From the NCBI GenBank assembly GCA_900548405.1, contig UNSJ01000039.1:1-17146 (forward strand): 17,146 bases of DNA, written 5' to 3'. This stretch comes from Candidatus Gastranaerophilales bacterium. Its GTDB lineage: Bacteria; Cyanobacteriota; Vampirovibrionia; Gastranaerophilales; Gastranaerophilaceae. Below are positions 14,942-17,146 of the stretch, one piece after another. A program made the position numbers and the translations under genes. The notes under the pieces are model-generated. The model was not told where the DNA came from and did no database searches. It worked only from the letters and a program-made list of their open reading frames with translations. The first letter of the stretch is position 1, and each line of letters starts with the position of its first letter.

Positions 14942-15641
14942 CCTTAAAGGTTTTACATTAGCCGAGGTTTTGGTCACACTCGGTATTATCGGCGTTGTTG
15001 CAGCACTTACAATGCCGTCAGTGATTAGTAATTACAAAGAAAAAGAAACGATTGCTAAGTTAAAAAAGACTTATTCTGTATTATCACAGGCATATATTAC
15101 TGCTTTTAACAAATACGGTTCTCCGGATGAATGGACATGGGGTCCGCTGGTGTATCCTGTCCCGCAAACTCTTGCCGGATATTTGAGAGAAAACTTAAAA
15201 GTTATTAAAGTGTGTGATAATGGCTCCTGTTTTCCTGATGTCATGTACACACGCTTAAATGGTACAAAACATGTAAATTACAGTAAGGAAGGTTCAAATT
15301 TTGCTTCATTTGTTTTGCAGGACGGAACTTTATTTTTGTTCTGGAGCAGTGGAAGTTGTTCAGCATCACATAAAACTTGCGGCTTTATATATACGGATAT
15401 AAACGGTAAATATCCTCCAAATCAATGGGGCAGAGATATGTTTGGTTTTGTACTTACACCAACTAACATCATTCCGTTTGGCATTGAAGGTTATGAATAT
15501 CCCTTTTCAACGTCATGCAACAAAAACCGTGACTCTTATTTAAACGGTATTGGCTGTACAGCTTGGGTTATACAGAACGAAAATATGGATTATCTGCACT
15601 GCGATGATTTGACCTGGAACGGAAAAACTAAATGCAAATAG
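14910..15641 (+). CDS. Prepilin-type (type IV pilin/type II pseudopilin-like) protein
   Basis: A 243-residue open frame for a pilin-like protein of the envelope, processed by prepilin peptidase. The leader ends SSNLKG, and cleavage is expected at G|FTLAEVLV, with the essential Glu at position 5 of the mature protein. The hydrophobic helix continues TLGIIGVVAALTMPSVIS. The globular part has several Cys and a C-terminal DINGKYPPNQWGRDMFGF segment typical of pseudopilin-like proteins in gut Melainabacteria as I remember them. The only in-frame start is TTG at 14910, which has no ribosome binding site and lies beside the G tract. Expression therefore probably depends on the upstream ATG at 14809 joined by a frameshift or a tract-length change; the true start is uncertain. 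Confidence 0.8.
   Translation: MRGGGRLLSSNLKGFTLAEVLVTLGIIGVVAALTMPSVISNYKEKETIAKLKKTYSVLSQAYITAFNKYGSPDEWTWGPLVYPVPQTLAGYLRENLKVIKVCDNGSCFPDVMYTRLNGTKHVNYSKEGSNFASFVLQDGTLFLFWSSGSCSASHKTCGFIYTDINGKYPPNQWGRDMFGFVLTPTNIIPFGIEGYEYPFSTSCNKNRDSYLNGIGCTAWVIQNENMDYLHCDDLTWNGKTKCK
14914..14923 (+). repeat. Homopolymeric tract of ten G at the leader/pilin junction
   Basis: Ten consecutive G in an otherwise AT-rich genome, inside translated sequence. With ten G the leader frame meets a stop 9 bases after the tract; with 11 or 8 it fuses to the prepilin frame. This is the classic arrangement for slipped-strand phase variation. Confidence 0.85.
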
Positions 15642-15642
15642 G

Positions 15643-15783
15643 CTATTTTGTCACTACTGCAAATACTTCTGCAAGCTTGCCTGATTTATTGTTTTTAAAT
15701 TTGATTTCTTTTTTTGTTTCAGTTGGGGCAAACTCGGATTTTTGATAATTAATTAAATACTTCATGAATTCAGGACTAAACAT
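15643..15783 (-). CDS. Small unrecognised protein, 46 residues
   Basis: An ATG at 15783 (minus strand) preceded by a near-perfect AAAGGAG ribosome binding site (15787-15793, 3 bases after the ATG on the plus map) opens 46 codons ending in TAG at 15643. The product begins MFSPEFMKYLINYQKSEFAP, is Lys-rich in the middle (TKKEIKFKNNKSGK) and ends LAEVFAVVTK. No membrane segment, signal peptide or known motif is evident. It is convergent with the pilin gene with a single base between the two stop codons and no terminator between them. A minus-strand TTGACA lies upstream (15859-15864) but without a well-spaced -10. The ribosome binding site is the main reason to believe it. Confidence 0.55.
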   Translation of the reverse strand: MFSPEFMKYLINYQKSEFAPTETKKEIKFKNNKSGKLAEVFAVVTK

Positions 15784-15850
15784 TTTACTCCTTTGCTACA
15801 CTAAAAATTTTCCCTACACAATTACGTATATATATAAAACCATAAAAATC

Positions 15851-15892
15851 TTACATATTGTCAAAAATTTACAAATTATTTACAATATGTAA
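15851..15892. promoter_or_regulatory. 11-bp perfect inverted repeat, candidate operator for the serine dehydratase genes
   Basis: TTACATATTGT (15851-15861) and ACAATATGTAA (15882-15892), separated by 20 bases; arm centres are 31 bp apart, about three helical turns. The right arm overlaps the -35 region of the sdaAB promoter, and the left arm overlaps a minus-strand TTGACA facing the small gene. Inside are two direct ATTTACAA copies (15867, 15878) 11 bp apart. Confidence 0.55.
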
Positions 15893-15906
15893 TAAGATGA
15901 TATAAT
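15879..15906 (+). promoter_or_regulatory. Promoter of sdaAB-sdaAA
   Basis: TTTACA (15879-15884), a 16-base spacer and a perfect TATAAT (15901-15906). The expected start site near 15913 leaves a short leader with an AAGGAAA ribosome binding site before the ATG at 15931. Confidence 0.65.
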
Positions 15907-15930
15907 TATCAAGAGATAAGGAAAAATCAT

Positions 15931-16599
15931 ATGCGCCAAGCTTCAATTATAGATATAATTTCCCCGATTATGGCAGGCCCGTCAAGTTCACACACAGCAG
16001 GAGCCGTAAGATTAGGGCTTCTTGCGCGCAATGTTTACAAAGCTAAGCCTAAAAAAGTTATTTTTAAGTTGTATAATTCTTATGCGCTTACAGGAAAAGG
16101 GCATGGAACCGATAAGGGGCTTTTGTCCGGAATTCTTGGTTTCTCGGTTGATGATGAAAGAATAAAGAACGTTTTTGATACTCCTGAAGCAAAAGAAATT
16201 AATTACGAATTTGAATTTCTTGAAGATTTTAATCGTCATCCAAACGCTGTTGATTTTATTTTTGAAGGTGATATGGATATGACGCTATCAGGTGATTCTG
16301 TTGGAGCTGGCGAAATTGTTTTGACTAAAATAGGTAATTTTTCAGTAAATCTTAATGGGAAATACAATACCTTATTGCTTGTATATGATGATATGCCGGG
16401 AGTTATCTCAAAAGTATCCGGTATTATTCAGGAAGATAATGTAAATATTGCTTCACTGCATTGCGACAGAAGCGGCAAAGGCAGAGATGCATCTATGTGC
16501 ATTTGTCTTGACGGAGAACTTTCAAAAAAATCTTTAAGTGCAATATGTAATCTTCATGATATGTACCTTGTAAGATATATAAATAAATTGGAAAGCTAA
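15931..16599 (+). CDS. sdaAB: L-serine dehydratase, iron-sulfur-dependent, beta subunit
   Basis: Beta subunit of the oxygen-sensitive [4Fe-4S] enzyme that turns L-serine into pyruvate and ammonia. The 222 residues carry the family signature IMAGPSSSHTAGAVRLG near the N-terminus and GKGHGTDKGLLSGILG around 56-71. A C-terminal ACT domain from ~148 reads LLLVYDDMPGVISKVSGII then NIASLHCDR; such domains often bind amino acids and may give allosteric control. In E. coli these parts are fused to the alpha part in one chain; here they are split, as in many Firmicutes and anaerobes. The alpha-subunit gene starts 5 bases after its stop. The enzyme feeds serine carbon into central metabolism. Confidence 0.94.
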   Translation: MRQASIIDIISPIMAGPSSSHTAGAVRLGLLARNVYKAKPKKVIFKLYNSYALTGKGHGTDKGLLSGILGFSVDDERIKNVFDTPEAKEINYEFEFLEDFNRHPNAVDFIFEGDMDMTLSGDSVGAGEIVLTKIGNFSVNLNGKYNTLLLVYDDMPGVISKVSGIIQEDNVNIASLHCDRSGKGRDASMCICLDGELSKKSLSAICNLHDMYLVRYINKLES

Positions 16600-16604
16600 C
16601 ATTA

Positions 16605-17146
16605 ATGGACAGAAATATAACCACATTCAGACAACTTTATTATGCCTGCAAAGAGGAAAATAAAAAGATATATGAAATAGCTTTGGATAATGAGGCCTCA
16701 AACGGTGAATATACAGAATATCGTGTAAGGCTTCAGGCTAAAAAAAGCTTAGATGCAATGAAAGAAGCTGTAAAAGCAGGTCTATCATCAACTGAGCCAT
16801 CTCCCAGCGGGATGAGCGGGGATGACTGTAATAAGCTTCAAAAAAGATTTGAAAAATACCCTTCAATATTAGGCTCAACAGCTGAAAAAATATTAACTTA
16901 CGCGCTTGCAACAAGCGAGCAAAACCTTAGAATGGGCACAATTGTTGCTTGTCCTACTGCAGGCTCCTGCGGGATTGTTCCTGCTGTTTTAATTGCTTTT
17001 GCGGAAGATAATAATATTTCAGAGAGTGAGCAGATAAATGCATTAATTACGGCAGGCGAAGTCGGAAGGCTCGTTGCTAATAAAATGGCGCTTGCGGGTG
17101 CTGTTGGAGGATGTCAGGCTGAATGCGGCGTTGCATCAGCTATGGC
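16605..17146 (+). CDS. sdaAA: L-serine dehydratase, iron-sulfur-dependent, alpha subunit (3' end outside window)
   Basis: The reading frame from ATG at 16605 is open to the window end, giving the first 180 residues of a protein usually near 290. Recognisable family sequence includes ATSEQNLRMGTIVACPTAGS, which contains C116 and is followed by C122, and MALAGAVGGCQAECGVASAM with C170 and C174. Cysteines of this subunit bind the catalytic [4Fe-4S] cluster. GGAAAG lies 9 bases before the ATG, inside the end of sdaAB, so the two subunits are co-translated from one mRNA. Nothing looks broken in the part seen. Confidence 0.93.
   Translation, partial: MDRNITTFRQLYYACKEENKKIYEIALDNEASNGEYTEYRVRLQAKKSLDAMKEAVKAGLSSTEPSPSGMSGDDCNKLQKRFEKYPSILGSTAEKILTYALATSEQNLRMGTIVACPTAGSCGIVPAVLIAFAEDNNISESEQINALITAGEVGRLVANKMALAGAVGGCQAECGVASAM

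Noticed and set aside
16012..16239. Minus-strand open frame inside sdaAB
   Set aside because: It lies wholly in conserved serine dehydratase coding sequence with no supporting signal.

Overview
The window is AT-rich, densely coded bacterial DNA. The best guess for the source is a gut-associated, non-photosynthetic member of the Cyanobacteria/Melainabacteria line (Gastranaerophilales-like). This rests on remembered family resemblance: the prepilin-type protein with a KGFTLAEVLVTLG-type N-terminus and a DINGKYPPNQWGRD-like C-terminal part, the NarL-type regulator with a cyanobacteria-like DDRTQAAV helix-turn-helix end, and the unrecognised lineage-type membrane proteins. It was not tested by any search.

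Layout. The window opens inside an MsbA-like ABC exporter (+), followed by a Lys/Glu-rich repeat protein (+). A bidirectional terminator separates these from a minus-strand cluster, read right to left: NarL/LuxR response regulator, SulP anion transporter with STAS domain, secreted ankyrin-repeat protein. A 319-base divergent region follows, with a 19-bp palindrome just ahead of nadB. nadB-nadC make quinolinate precursor and nicotinate mononucleotide in de novo NAD synthesis. Next come two overlapping genes for unrecognised, apparently paralogous membrane proteins. A tightly packed operon (about 10.1-13.6 kb) then carries a HEAT-repeat protein, queC (queuosine precursor synthesis), a DUF366-type protein, a SPOR-domain membrane protein and a TPR membrane protein. 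It has a good promoter at its head and a strong bidirectional terminator shared with convergent surE.

The most unusual part is 14.5-15.9 kb. An orphan intrinsic terminator ends a stretch with three ACGAGGAA motifs and three successive hairpins (small-RNA candidate). A near-consensus promoter and Shine-Dalgarno then start a 41-codon leader ORF that runs into a tract of ten G, out of frame with a prepilin-type gene. One extra G, two fewer G, or a -1 slip would fuse the two frames. This looks like a phase-variable or slippage-controlled pilin, or a homopolymer error. A previously unlisted 46-codon gene with an excellent ribosome binding site lies convergent to the pilin. The window ends with sdaAB and the 5' part of sdaAA (two-subunit iron-sulfur L-serine dehydratase), preceded by an 11-bp inverted repeat overlapping the promoter.

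No tRNA, rRNA, transposase or CRISPR array was seen.
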